This document shows, piece after piece, positions 54,489 through 64,000 of a stretch of 64,000 nt of DNA. The DNA is taken from assembly GCA_030248195.1 (NCBI GenBank), contig JASAND010008546.1, forward strand, positions 62,001 through 126,000, read 5' to 3'. The translations under genes and the position numbers were made by a program. The stretch's first letter is position 1, and each line of letters starts with the position of its first letter. The DNA comes from Trissonchulus latispiculum. Taxonomy: Eukaryota > Nematoda > Enoplea > Enoplida > Ironidae. Under the pieces are notes generated by a model. It had not been told where the DNA came from. It saw nothing but the letters and a program-made list of their open reading frames with translations, and ran no database searches.

Positions 54489-55375
54489 TCGAAAACGAGT
54501 TCCGAAACAGCGTTACGCGCCCATAGTATTTTGACACAGTCCCTTAGATACCGATAACGATTGCCCCCCCCCCCGCATATCAATAGTGACTAGGATGGTG
54601 GAAACCTATATACCCGCTCGGAGGGTGCCGGACTCAAAATGGGGCTACAGGAAAATGCAAAAGGAGAGAAGAAGAAGAAAGGGGTAGGGGCGGCCGAGCA
54701 CTCAAGCTAGGAAAATCTGCCATTGCTTTATCAAAACACAGACAATTAGCTGGATTGAGTAACTGCAATAGACACATGGGGACCTTTTTCACCCCACATG
54801 GCATTGCTTTCCCAATCCAGCTTCTTTACCGCTAAATTTTGAACCTGGACTACCCAAAATTTTCAATGCTTTAGTTATTACCGCGCTTTATTTAGTAATT
54901 TAAACTTTATTTGCTAAAACGCTAATTTTACTAAACTACACTACGTAAACTTAGCCAACGTAATCCAGTTGTTAGTAGAATGACATTGCTGATGGGCAGT
55001 TGGAAAATTGAGCCTGAGATGAAATCTTTAGCGCCGAAAAGACCCCATACAATGTTGGTGAGCAAATAACAAATGCAAAAGTTGCTATGGTAAGCGTCGG
55101 ATATGTATACATTCCATCAATACTGCTCCAACGACTTAGAAATATCTCAACACCCTTTCAAGAGAAGATATAAGTTTAAAAGTCTCACTTTAGAGTTCAA
55201 AACAATTTCTTCCATAAACCGTTCCAACTCAGAAATATTTTTTCCAAAAAGCTTGAGCTCATCTCCCTGAACTTTATTTTGGATTAAAGTTTCGATTCTA
55301 TTTTAAGAACATGAACAAAAAACTAACTTATTTTGAATACACAGCTGCTCTTGATCAGTGTTAGATCAGATATTT
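54489..55375. other. Intergenic, no gene seen
   Basis: Contains a CCCCCC tract and AT-rich text. Nothing assignable. Confidence 0.4.
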
Positions 55376-55760
55376 CATAGCTTAAATAAGCCACTGTTTG
55401 ATTTATAAATCGGTTGCTGCAATTGTACATAGGTACTATTACAGAGTTATTGATTATGTTAGAATTTGGCTTGCGTCGTAGGATTAAAAATTTTTAAAAA
55501 AATTAAGATATATTGAAAAAATTGTTTTCGCAAAAATTTATCCCTAACATTACGCATACCCCGATTATCTGTTACACACACATAACCAGGAGTAACTGTA
55601 TGCATCATTTAGTGCAAAAACTTCTGCAAAGTGCACCAAAAATAGGTCAAAACTGGTACCGGGTGGCCAGTATTGATCGGCCGGCCTACCCGAGCTATAT
55701 ATATAATTGGCCCGGCAACAACACTATTCAACTAATTTTTTCTTTTTGCATTATTTAACT
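55376..55760. repeat. Upstream edge of unit C, empty target for gypsy and TTAA insertions
   Basis: ATTTCATAGCTTAAATAAGCC and GCAATTGTACATAGGTAC are continuous here. The first is the empty site for the foldback of unit B, the second for the gypsy element of unit A. Confidence 0.8.
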
Positions 55761-58700
55761 ATTCATTATTTGTGAGTGCTCGGCCTGTTGTGAGCGGCCG
55801 GGTCTGGCCAGCCGTGCAACAACACTGTCGGCTTCACAATATGTCCCTGTTACTCTGGACAGCGACAAGTTGAGTAAAGTCAAAGTAGACTGCGTTGGCG
55901 ACAGCCTACGGTTAACCGATATCTGCTAACCAATAGAACTGATGCAGCTGAAAATAAATTTTCAGCTTTTCAAACAAATCTTGTCAGTTACACAGTGCAA
56001 GGAAGCCAATATAGATAAAAATGCAAGGCTACATTAACAAGAGGAAATAACCCGCTTTCATTGGTACAGAAGCATTTGCAATCGACCAACACGATCTGAG
56101 TTAAATTCTTGTGAAAACCGCTGCCAAGTTGTAACTCCTCCAGATTTTTGACCTAGCCTAACTAACAACGGAGACCATTCATTTAATTAAGTCAATATTA
56201 ATTAACTGCGATTAGTTAATAAAACGAGAGCAGTAGCACAATTTGAAATGAGAAAATAATGATATAATCGTATACAAATACACCTATCCTAAAGAAAGTG
56301 TACGTAATTACATGCACAACAACGGAAGACACTATAATAGTATCACAAAGGCAGTCACCCAACAAAAATAATACAATAACACAAAAACCTAACAAAATTA
56401 TAGTTTACAAAAAATCTGTAGCAAACAAAATCACAAAATTCATTTGCAAATTTTCAGATATTATATACTTATATTACACACAATTCTAACTCTACATTAT
56501 GTGCACACAAATTAAGATTTTTCCTCTAAAGAATTTAGGTACGCTCAAGCCAAAGATTTGCTCAAAATTTTCCTCCATAGTAAAGCTAAAAACATAAACG
56601 GCAACTCATAAATATACTTTGCTTAGTTTACATACAAATACATAAAAATCAAATAAACTAAAATAGAAAAACAAAACAAACACGGAAAAGGTAGCGTCAA
56701 CAACAAACACTAGGAAAAATAAGGCTCCGGGCCAAAATCTGAAATATAATATAAGCTTACAAATAAGTAAGAAATAATATGTAATAATGAGAACAATTGA
56801 CAATATCGAAATACAAACCTTATGCCCTTGCTCCCTCCAAAACATAGTAAACAAAAAGCAATACTGAAAATCCATTGTCTAACTTATTGCTAAGAAATTA
56901 AAATAACATATATCAAGTTTATGATTACACAAAATTTGGGCACGATGAGCATATTTTCAAGGAGGATTTTAACAAAAATAATCAAAAATATTTCAACAAT
57001 AAAGGCAATCACAAAAATCTGCAAAGACAGGAAACAATATTTGCATATAACCCAAATAGTGCGAACATACGTACATATACGGATTCGGAAAAAAGCAGGT
57101 GCACGTTCATATGTACTTTAACGAGAAAAATAAAAACTAAAATTAATGTTTCTACACCACGTATATATATATATATAACTGATTTTAAAGTTTCAAAAAT
57201 GTTCGAAAGAAAAACTGATCCACTATAGCTTAAGTAAGTATTACGTAAACGTCAACTCACTTGGAGCAAAACGAAAATAATTAAAAATTTAGCTTCGGAA
57301 TTAAACTAAAGCAGACTTATCTGCAGGTAATTCGTGAAAATGAGTGAAATTTAGGTCTAAAATTAGCTAACTACAGAATGCACAAAATAAAATAAATACG
57401 TACAAAAACAAAATAAAGAAAAAAGCTCGCAAATGGAACAGTAAATTTTCTACTAGCTAGCTTTGAACAATTCCTATTTTAGCATTCAGACGGAAACAAG
57501 TACATAGTGATAGCAGCATAGTAATTTATCATCTACATAGTGGATAGGCTGATTTTATGAGTCATAAACTACTCTAACTAAAGTTTAACATACGTATAAA
57601 TTGTACCAGCATAACATTCTTGAAAGCTACTTGGAACAACTTTTGCAATTTCTACACTAACTCACTCACCTAGCAATATTAACAAAAAGCTACAAGCAAT
57701 CTTCATTTCCTGGACAATCTACAGTCTTAGATAACATGTCGTGTATTTCGTACATACTTTTTAATAATTTTTTAATAATTTTTAATAATTTTTAAAATTT
57801 TTAAAAATAATTTTTAATAATTTTTGTTTTCCGACCCCCTCATACAATGTTCAGCCTGCACGATACCGGCTGACGCCATGTTCACACGTACCTTAAAAAC
57901 TGAAAAGCCAAACGGCTGGACGGATTAGCAGAAAAAAACCGAGAAAAAACCAAAAATTTGATTCCCAATTTTGTCACACTACATTCTACACTGCTAAAAG
58001 ATAGAAAAATGAAGATTTTTTGACATTTCACTGCTGATTTTGACTGCAAAACCTCAGGAAAACATAGTTAGTTCAGCTTCCTCACGCAACAATTAATGTT
58101 AGTTCCATGCAGAACAGATAAGCACTCAAAATTTGAAACCAGATTTTTTCAAATCAAAATTTAGAAAATTGAAAAACCATAGAAAATCGAAGATAAGCAC
58201 AACCTTGAACGATGAACACGAGACGTTAGAGGAATGACTTAAAGCAAAGGTCATTGTGCTTGAAAGAATTTATCTACAAAAAAGTAACACGTAATAGATA
58301 CACAATATTACAATTAGAATGTAATTAATACAAAAAATAAATTTTGGGAGTGAAATATGCCAAAAACCTGTGCAACTCTTATAATATACAACTTTATCAA
58401 AGGCAGAAATCAATGCAGTAAAATTACTAATCCACTAACGAGAACAGAAATGTTCGGCTAGAAAGGAAACATTTTAAATTTTAAAAAATGTTAAAAATCA
58501 AGTTTTAGTTAAAAACTATATTTTCTTTTGCAGTCTATTGCAAAAACACTTAATTCTAAAAATCAACATTTATACGTGAAAGACCCCAGCCCAAACAAAT
58601 CCTTGCCAAAAATACCCTAAAAACTCATGACAAAAAAGTGGGTGCAATACAGCAAAACAATGCAAAATTAAACGAAAAGACCAAAAACCCGAATAAGATA

Positions 58701-58766
58701 GGAAGTGTGGGGGGGGGGCTCTGATTGGAGATTTAGTAAATTGTGGTGGGAGTGGGGGGGCAGCTG
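55761..58766. other. AT-rich region downstream of the 58.8-61.0-kb gene
   Basis: Adenine-rich on the plus strand, with repeated TTTTTAATAATT around 57760-57826. It could hold the 3' UTR of the minus-strand gene. No other gene seen. Confidence 0.4.
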
Positions 58767-59046
58767 CTATTTCGCTTTTTCTTTCTTCTTTCCACGTATC
58801 ATTGCCACCAGGGCTTTTCGTTTGCCCTTGCTCCCCGGGCCGGCCCCTGAAGCGGCGCCTCCCAATTCGGGTCGGGACCCGAGGGACTCTGTATCTGAGC
58901 CCCCTTCTAGAATGGGGGGTCCACCATTGGAGGAGGCCGACTCTAGGAGGGGTGAATGGGTCGATCGAAGAGCCAAGGATTCTGGGTGGTGACGTGCCGA
59001 GGGCTGGGTAAGACTGGAAAGCTGTCCAAGCACAGTCTCGATATAC
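58767..59046 (-). CDS. Host gene of unknown family, last coding exon
   Basis: The exon starts after the acceptor TTATTTTTTAG and reads YIETVLGQLSSLTQPSARHH, then a Ser/Gly/Pro-rich stretch, and ends with basic GSKGKRK and MIRGKKKEKAK before TAG. The one-base start phase exactly completes the two-base end of the preceding exon. The composition suggests a disordered C-terminal tail with a lysine-rich end. An overlapping plus-strand frame is a shadow. Confidence 0.7.
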
Positions 59047-59471
59047 CTAAAAAATAACAAACACAAGTCATTATTATAATAAGTCAAAATTCCGAAAAAT
59101 ATGAGTTACAACCTCTTCACTATCAGGAGACGATGTAAGCAGAGTACAGACGTTTAGAGGCTGCTCAAATGATAACACAGCGAAACTACCAAGACTAGAT
59201 TATCACCCTTTAGATTCAATTTATTTTTTACTTATTACTTACTTTATTTGATTAGGAAAAACTAATTTTTACTAGAAAAAACCTACAGGAAGCCTAGGAA
59301 AATGCAATCCTTAATTATTTCCCCGAAAAGCGAAGGTTACAAAAACAAATATCCAAAGAGTGCAACAATCTACAGCCCACGTTTCTCCCCCCCCACCGAC
59401 CATTATCATTTAATGTCCTCAATCAACCCAACTCAAAAAGTTCTAGCCCCCCCCAGTAAACTCCAACTAAC

Positions 59472-59826
59472 CCGTTATTAATCTGATCACTGCCAGGAGA
59501 TGCCAAATGAAATGAGGCCAGGGGTGAGATAGGATGGGGCGCCGGAGAAGTCAAGGCATTCTCCCCCGGACTGCGCAGCAGAGCCCTCAACTCTCCAGTT
59601 GAAGAAGATTGATGGAGTTGATGCAGGGTACCCGCTAGAGGGCGCTGTGCTCCGCCGGGTCGAGCCTGGGCACCGGATACTAGACGGGGGTTGGCCGTAC
59701 CAGAAGCCAGCTGAAAGGAGGCGGCAGCTGCCGTTGAGTTGCTGCCGCCATTACGATAGCTACCGCCGCTGGGCACAGTGTAATCGGCACCACCGCTTTT
59801 CTGTAGCTGATGCTGAGATAAAATTG
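59472..59826 (-). CDS. Host gene of unknown family, penultimate exon
   Basis: It begins after a strong acceptor (CTTTTATTTCAG) and ends at donor GTTAGT. It encodes ILSQHQLQKSGGADYTVPSG, then Ala/Ser/Gly-rich text and LHQLHQSSSTGELRALL. The two-base start phase fits the one-base end of the small exon at 60785. Low-complexity content prevents a family call. Confidence 0.7.
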
Positions 59827-60784
59827 CTGAAATAAAAGAGGGTAAACGAATTAACAAACACCTGCATATTAATTATAAAAGTTGAAAAAAAATTAAATTT
59901 TATTCCGGAGAGATATCTTTAGAGTATAACACAAACCTATATATTAATTATAAAAGTTGAAAAAGTTTTCCGGGGATATATTTAGAAGAGTAGTGTTGTT
60001 TACCTACCCCCAGTTTTTCAAAGCCAGCCGGCCGGCCGGCCGTGCCTAAATTGGCTTGCAAGTCAAAATACCAGCAAAATCATCACCAATTAACAATTAT
60101 CTGAATGACAATTAAAATTTTGTTGGTAGTGAGTTTGCAACCAGTTTAAGGCGACAATCCCAAAAAAACTGTCACAGGAAAGATGGCCGGCCTGTGCTTT
60201 CACGGAGGGCCCTGCCAAGCCAAGGTCTGGGCAGGGCCAATGAACAACACTACTTCAGATTTGCCGGTCAAGAGAACAGTGTGCTGAAATGTGAAACTGA
60301 GACCGGAGAATGATGGAGCCAAAGCACCAGCACAGCAGACCACCAAATGACTGAAAAATTGATGACATTAGTTTCGGACAGATTAACAGGCTAAGTAAAA
60401 AATTAGCCAAAGAAAACCTGGCTTATTCTTACTGGGGGTGGGGTGGGGGGCGCCCCCTCCCCCATTCGGCGACCTCCCCCCATAACCGCAAAAATTGACA
60501 AAATTTACTATTGTTACCCCAATATTAAAAAATTTTACGGCTTCGCCGGATTTTTATCGTAATTTTCGCTATTTTAGCCTAGAGCCTAGAGAGATTTTAG
60601 TCTAAAACATCAAACATTACACATTTTTTACTGATTTTTGGCAGTTTTTACGCAAAAAAACGTAAAACTTTGTAACTTTTTTCAAAATATACCCCCGCCC
60701 CATCGATGTGGCCTCCCATTAAACCCCCTCCTCCATAAAGTTTGGCCTAAAAATAAGCCAGTAAACTCCAGCCACCATATATAC

Positions 60785-60826
60785 CTTCAGACTTGATCAA
60801 AGGCAAACCAGCTGTGCGAGTAACTT
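60785..60826 (-). CDS. Host gene of unknown family, 42-bp exon
   Basis: Flanked by TATTTTAG and GTATAT. It encodes VTRTAGLPLIKSE. The phases match both neighbours, so the micro-exon is credible. The motif recalls armadillo/HEAT-type helical text but is too short to assign. Confidence 0.6.
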
Positions 60827-60989
60827 CTAAAATAAAAAAAAATAGAAAACAGAGAATAGGAAATAGAAAATATACGTACATACCTTACAGATTTAAAAAA
60901 AGAAAAAATCAGAAACTTGCATACATATTTTCCCAATTTTTGCTTCAACAACATTGTGAAACAGAGTTATCGTTCAGAAAGACGTAGAC

Positions 60990-61044
60990 CTTCTGCAGCC
61001 TCCTCTAACAAAGGCTGAAAGCCTAACTGAAGAATTTTCTCTAA
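60990..61044 (-). CDS. Host gene of unknown family, possible upstream exon
   Basis: The frame LEKILQLGFQPLLEEAAE ends at a GTCTAC donor with the one-base phase that the 42-bp exon requires. The acceptor (GACGAAAG) is weak, so the 5' limit is uncertain. Further exons were not found before the foldback at 61249. Confidence 0.4.
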
Positions 61045-61248
61045 CTTTCGTCCATGTATATAAAACAAAACTGAAAAAATTGGTACTGCACTATATATAA
61101 CGGCACGTGGCAGTTCTCCGCCTCTGCCTTTCTTTGGGGCTCCATGTGCCTTGGGAATATTTATGGTGGGAAATTTGAATGAATTTGAACTTGAATTCCG
61201 ACCTCATGTGGCAGAACCCACGACTTTCAAATTTCGGATAATCTAGAC

Positions 61249-62053
61249 ACAAGAAATAAAAATGCTCCTCTGGAGCATGAAAAAGTAATATGGGTGATGG
61301 TGAGGTTGCAAAATCAAGAGAGGACTAGTCTTTAAAATGCTTAATATGGGGCTAGGTTAAAAAATAGAAGAGGACTAGGTTGTGAGCGAATTAATATGGG
61401 CACAGCTTCGCCGAACAACCCATATTCGCGGTTTGTAAATGTAAATTATTATGCATATCCACGATACATTTGGTTTATAGTTCATAAATAACCTACAGCT
61501 ACGGTATGTGCTCGAGCTTTATTCGAACTTTTATTTTAGCAAACGTTTTCTTCGATAAGTGCTTCATACTAACCAGCGCATTTTACGTGTCCATTTATAC
61601 GGAAAATTTATATTCAAGAATAATTTAGGACTCTCCCACGATCTTCTATTTCCTCCTGACTTGGACCAATAGCTTTAGCATCATATCCTTAGACCTCTCC
61701 TAGTAGTAGAGCCTGCGGTAGTTCAACACAACAAAATGGTGATAATTTACGTATATATTCCTAGCAGCTAGTGTAACAGTACATGCAAACTGCTATATTC
61801 GATGAGTATTCAACTGCTTAAATTTTTTGACTCACATTGATAGCTCTAAGCTAAGACGAAACGTGAAATCCCGCGAATATGGGTTGTTCGGCGAAGCTGT
61901 GCCCATATTAATTCGCTCACAACCTAGTCCTCTTCTATTTTTTAACCTAGCCCCATATTAAGCATTTTAAAGACTAGTCCTCTCTTGATTTTGCAACCTC
62001 ACCATCACCCATATTACTTTTTCATGCTCCAGAGGAGCATTTTTATTTCTTGT
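61249..62053. mobile_element. Foldback element with perfect 183-bp inverted arms
   Basis: The left arm 61249-61431 and right arm 61871-62053 appear to be exact reverse complements, from ACAAGAAATAAAAATGCTCC at the tip to ATATTCGCGG inside. The 439-bp centre is unrelated AT-rich sequence. I see no target duplication at the edges. Confidence 0.85.
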
Positions 62054-62109
62054 CCTTCTGTCATTTTAAAGGATCCCTTTCCAGCAATGCGGTAATGGAT
62101 ACAAGGAGC

Positions 62110-63430
62110 TTGAACAGTGCCATGCTAAACGAGCGTAGTCGATTTACAATATATTCCCCCAACAAAACGCCGAAAAACGCTGTTTTAAGGGGTTTGACCA
62201 CTGGTCAATAGGCCCCATCGACAGTAGTGACCACTGGTCACTCCCTCGATTTCGGCGATATGCCCATTGAAACGAGCGTAGTGGATTTACTATATATGCC
62301 CCCGACCAAAACGCCGAAAAACGCAGTTTTAGGCCGTTTGACCAGTGGTCAATAGGCCCCGTAGTCTGTAGTGACCAGTGGTCACTTCCGTCGGTTTCGG
62401 CGATATGCCCATTGAAACGAGCGTAGTCGATTTACTATATATGCCCCCGACCAAAACGCCGAAAAACGCAGTTTTATGCCGTTTGGTGCCGTGCCGGCCG
62501 AGTGGTTAAGGCGTTCGACTTTGGATCCGATAGTCCGAGGTTCGAATCCCCGCTGCCACAAGGCTTTCACAAATCCCCTTGAGCAAGGGACTAAGCACAT
62601 ATCGGTTTGCCGTGGGCTCTAGCCAACCCAGCTATCTATCCTTAGTTGGTCGGTAAATGGGTACCACTTATGTGGGAAGGTAACAGGAGACCGTGTAGGG
62701 CATCTGCCTTGAGGAGCTGGCCCCTCCTCCACGGTTGTAGTCATCATTCGAGGTGGCACTCCTGGCTCAAGGGCTGTGTATCCGGGGATGAGCACCGGCA
62801 CCCTAGACCCTGACAAGGGTAGGAGAATTCTCCGGGGGCTACCTTATGCCGTTTGACCAGTGGTCAATAGGCCCCGTAGGCTGTAGTGACCAGTGGTCAC
62901 TTCCATCGGTTTCGGCGATATGCCCATTGAAACGAGCGTAGTGGATTTACTATATATGCCCCCGACCAAAACGCCGAAAAACGCAGTTTTATGCCGTTTG
63001 ACCAGTGGTCAATAGGCCCCGTAGGCTGTAGTGACCAGTGGTCACTTCCATCGGTTTCGGCGATATGCCCATTGAAACGAGCGTAGTGGATTTACTATAT
63101 ATGCCCCCGACCAAAACGCCGAAAAACGCAGTTTTAGGCCGTTTGACCAGTGGTCAATAGGCCCCGTAGGCTGTAGTGACCAGTGGTCACTTCCATCGGT
63201 TTCGGCGATATGCCCATTGAAACGAGCGTAGTCGATTTACTATATATGCCCCAGACCAAAACGCCGAAAAACGCTGTTTAGAGTGAGTTTTCCCAACTTT
63301 GACCCTGGGCGAGGAACCACGGGAGCCATGCTGACCAGTGGTCACTTCCGGCGGTATCGGCAGTATGCTCGTCGTTTATGGGGTTTATGGTTTACTATAT
63401 ATGGGGACCACCCCGAGGCCGAAAAACGCC
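62110..63430. repeat. ~145-bp satellite array
   Basis: AACGCCGAAAAACGC recurs at 62166, 62310, 62455, 62970, 63115 and 63260, spacing 144-145 once the SINE insertion is subtracted. A degenerate unit is at 63411. Each unit holds two 13-bp palindromes, TGACCAGTGGTCA or the variant TGACCACTGGTCA, about 40 bases apart. Confidence 0.92.
62486..62843 (+). mobile_element. tRNA-derived SINE (358 bp) inserted in the satellite
   Basis: The head has an A box (GGCCGAGTGGTTAAGGCG) and B box (GGTTCGAATCC) of tRNA-Ser/Leu type, but the acceptor ends do not pair properly, so it is not a working tRNA. A unique body follows, ending GGGGGCTACC with no A tail. The flanks TTATGCCGTTTG at 62474-62485 and 62844-62855 are a perfect 12-bp duplication of satellite sequence. 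Confidence 0.88.
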
Positions 63431-63439
63431 ATTTTTAGT

Positions 63440-64000
63440 GACTTTTAGGCCATTTCTAGTAAAAGTGGGACTTAGAAACTTTTCGCCCAAACAGGCCAAA
63501 AAAATGCAAAGTTTGAGCCAATCTCCTGAAAGCTAGGGAGCAAAATTAAAAAATCCCCCTCGTTACTTTATGCACCCCTACTGGTAGTTTTCAACAAAAC
63601 ATACTAGACCTCTCCAACTTCGACCCAGTTCTAGAAAAGTGTGACCAAAATTTGTGAAAAATAGCGAAAGTCCGACTTTGGGACCTTGGCACAGAGCCAA
63701 AATTGGCCAGGTGCCAAAATGACCAAAAAAAGGTAGCATGGGGGGATCCTGTCTACCAACATATAATAGTAGTATGGTGCCAAAATGCCCACATCGTTCC
63801 AACACTTCGCCGTAAAATGCATTTCCAATAAGCGTTATTTACTCAGAAAAAAAACAAACGCACGGTAACTATCGCCTAGTGCAAAAATTCGAAGTTTCGA
63901 ATTCGAACCAAAAGTATGGTGGTACTTGTAGTACTACTCGAGTTGTTTACGATGGTAACCTTTTTACCACCCCCGGACCTCTAATTAGCTGGCACCAGGC
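63440..64000. other. No feature recognised
   Basis: Phrases such as GTGCCAAAATG recur, but no gene or bounded repeat is seen. Confidence 0.35.

Noticed and set aside
58705..58992. Pro-rich plus-strand frame
   Set aside because: Shadow of the minus-strand exon at 58767-59046, which has matching splice phases.
62486..62560. Functional tRNA-Ser/Leu gene
   Set aside because: The A and B boxes are good but the acceptor strands do not pair, the T stem has a mismatch, and a 12-bp duplication bounds a 358-bp SINE.

Overview
The window looks like a repeat-rich, AT-rich nuclear genome segment from an invertebrate animal. The evidence is spliced genes with GT/AG introns and polyadenylation signals, many foldback and terminal-inverted-repeat DNA elements, a tRNA-derived SINE, a satellite array, and a Ty3/gypsy LTR retrotransposon with the CHCC Gag finger of the CsRn1 clade. 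I cannot name the species. Nothing points to a bacterium, plasmid or virus.

Layout. (1) 0.7-19.6 kb holds three tandem, same-strand, apparently intronless genes for secreted HAD-superfamily phosphatases that resemble bacterial phosphorylcholine phosphatase. The first two are intact; the third carries a one-base frameshift in an A7 run. Their upstream regions are duplicated with them and have since been split by hAT-like and other insertions. (2) 19.6-24.8 kb is decayed duplicated sequence with hAT-like and other TIR elements. (3) 24.8-55.8 kb is a tandem array of three copies (A, B, C) of a minus-strand gene for a small secreted cysteine-rich protein. Comparing the copies gives empty sites that date the insertions. 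The promoter of A has a young 5.1-kb gypsy element, that of B a 2.56-kb TTAA foldback, and that of C has lost its signal-peptide exon portion next to a TTAA-element remnant and an 860-bp hAT-like element. (4) Between units A and B lies a 6.5-kb non-coding block (33887-40394) with 15-bp terminal inverted repeats. It is studded with perfect hairpins, carries a six-unit heat-shock-element palindrome beside a TATA-like box, and has three copies of a hairpin whose stems covary. This is the best candidate here for an undescribed system. (5) 58.7-61.0 kb is the 3' end of an unrecognised minus-strand host gene whose exon phases fit. (6) 61.2-63.4 kb has a perfect 183-bp inverted-repeat element, then a ~145-bp satellite interrupted by a SINE with a 12-bp target duplication.

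The gypsy element is unusual. Its first reading frame is a hydrophobic leader ending in a canonical 2A ribosome-skipping motif, in frame with Gag, and Gag has no early ATG of its own. Two in-frame TAA codons (after the 2A motif and before the integrase) break an element whose LTRs differ by only one base apart from a nested palindromic MITE.

How the parts work together: the phosphatases and cysteine-rich proteins are both predicted secreted and tandemly amplified, as expected of lineage-specific secretome genes, with transposons as the main source of divergence between copies. Function is inferred from motifs only; no search was run.
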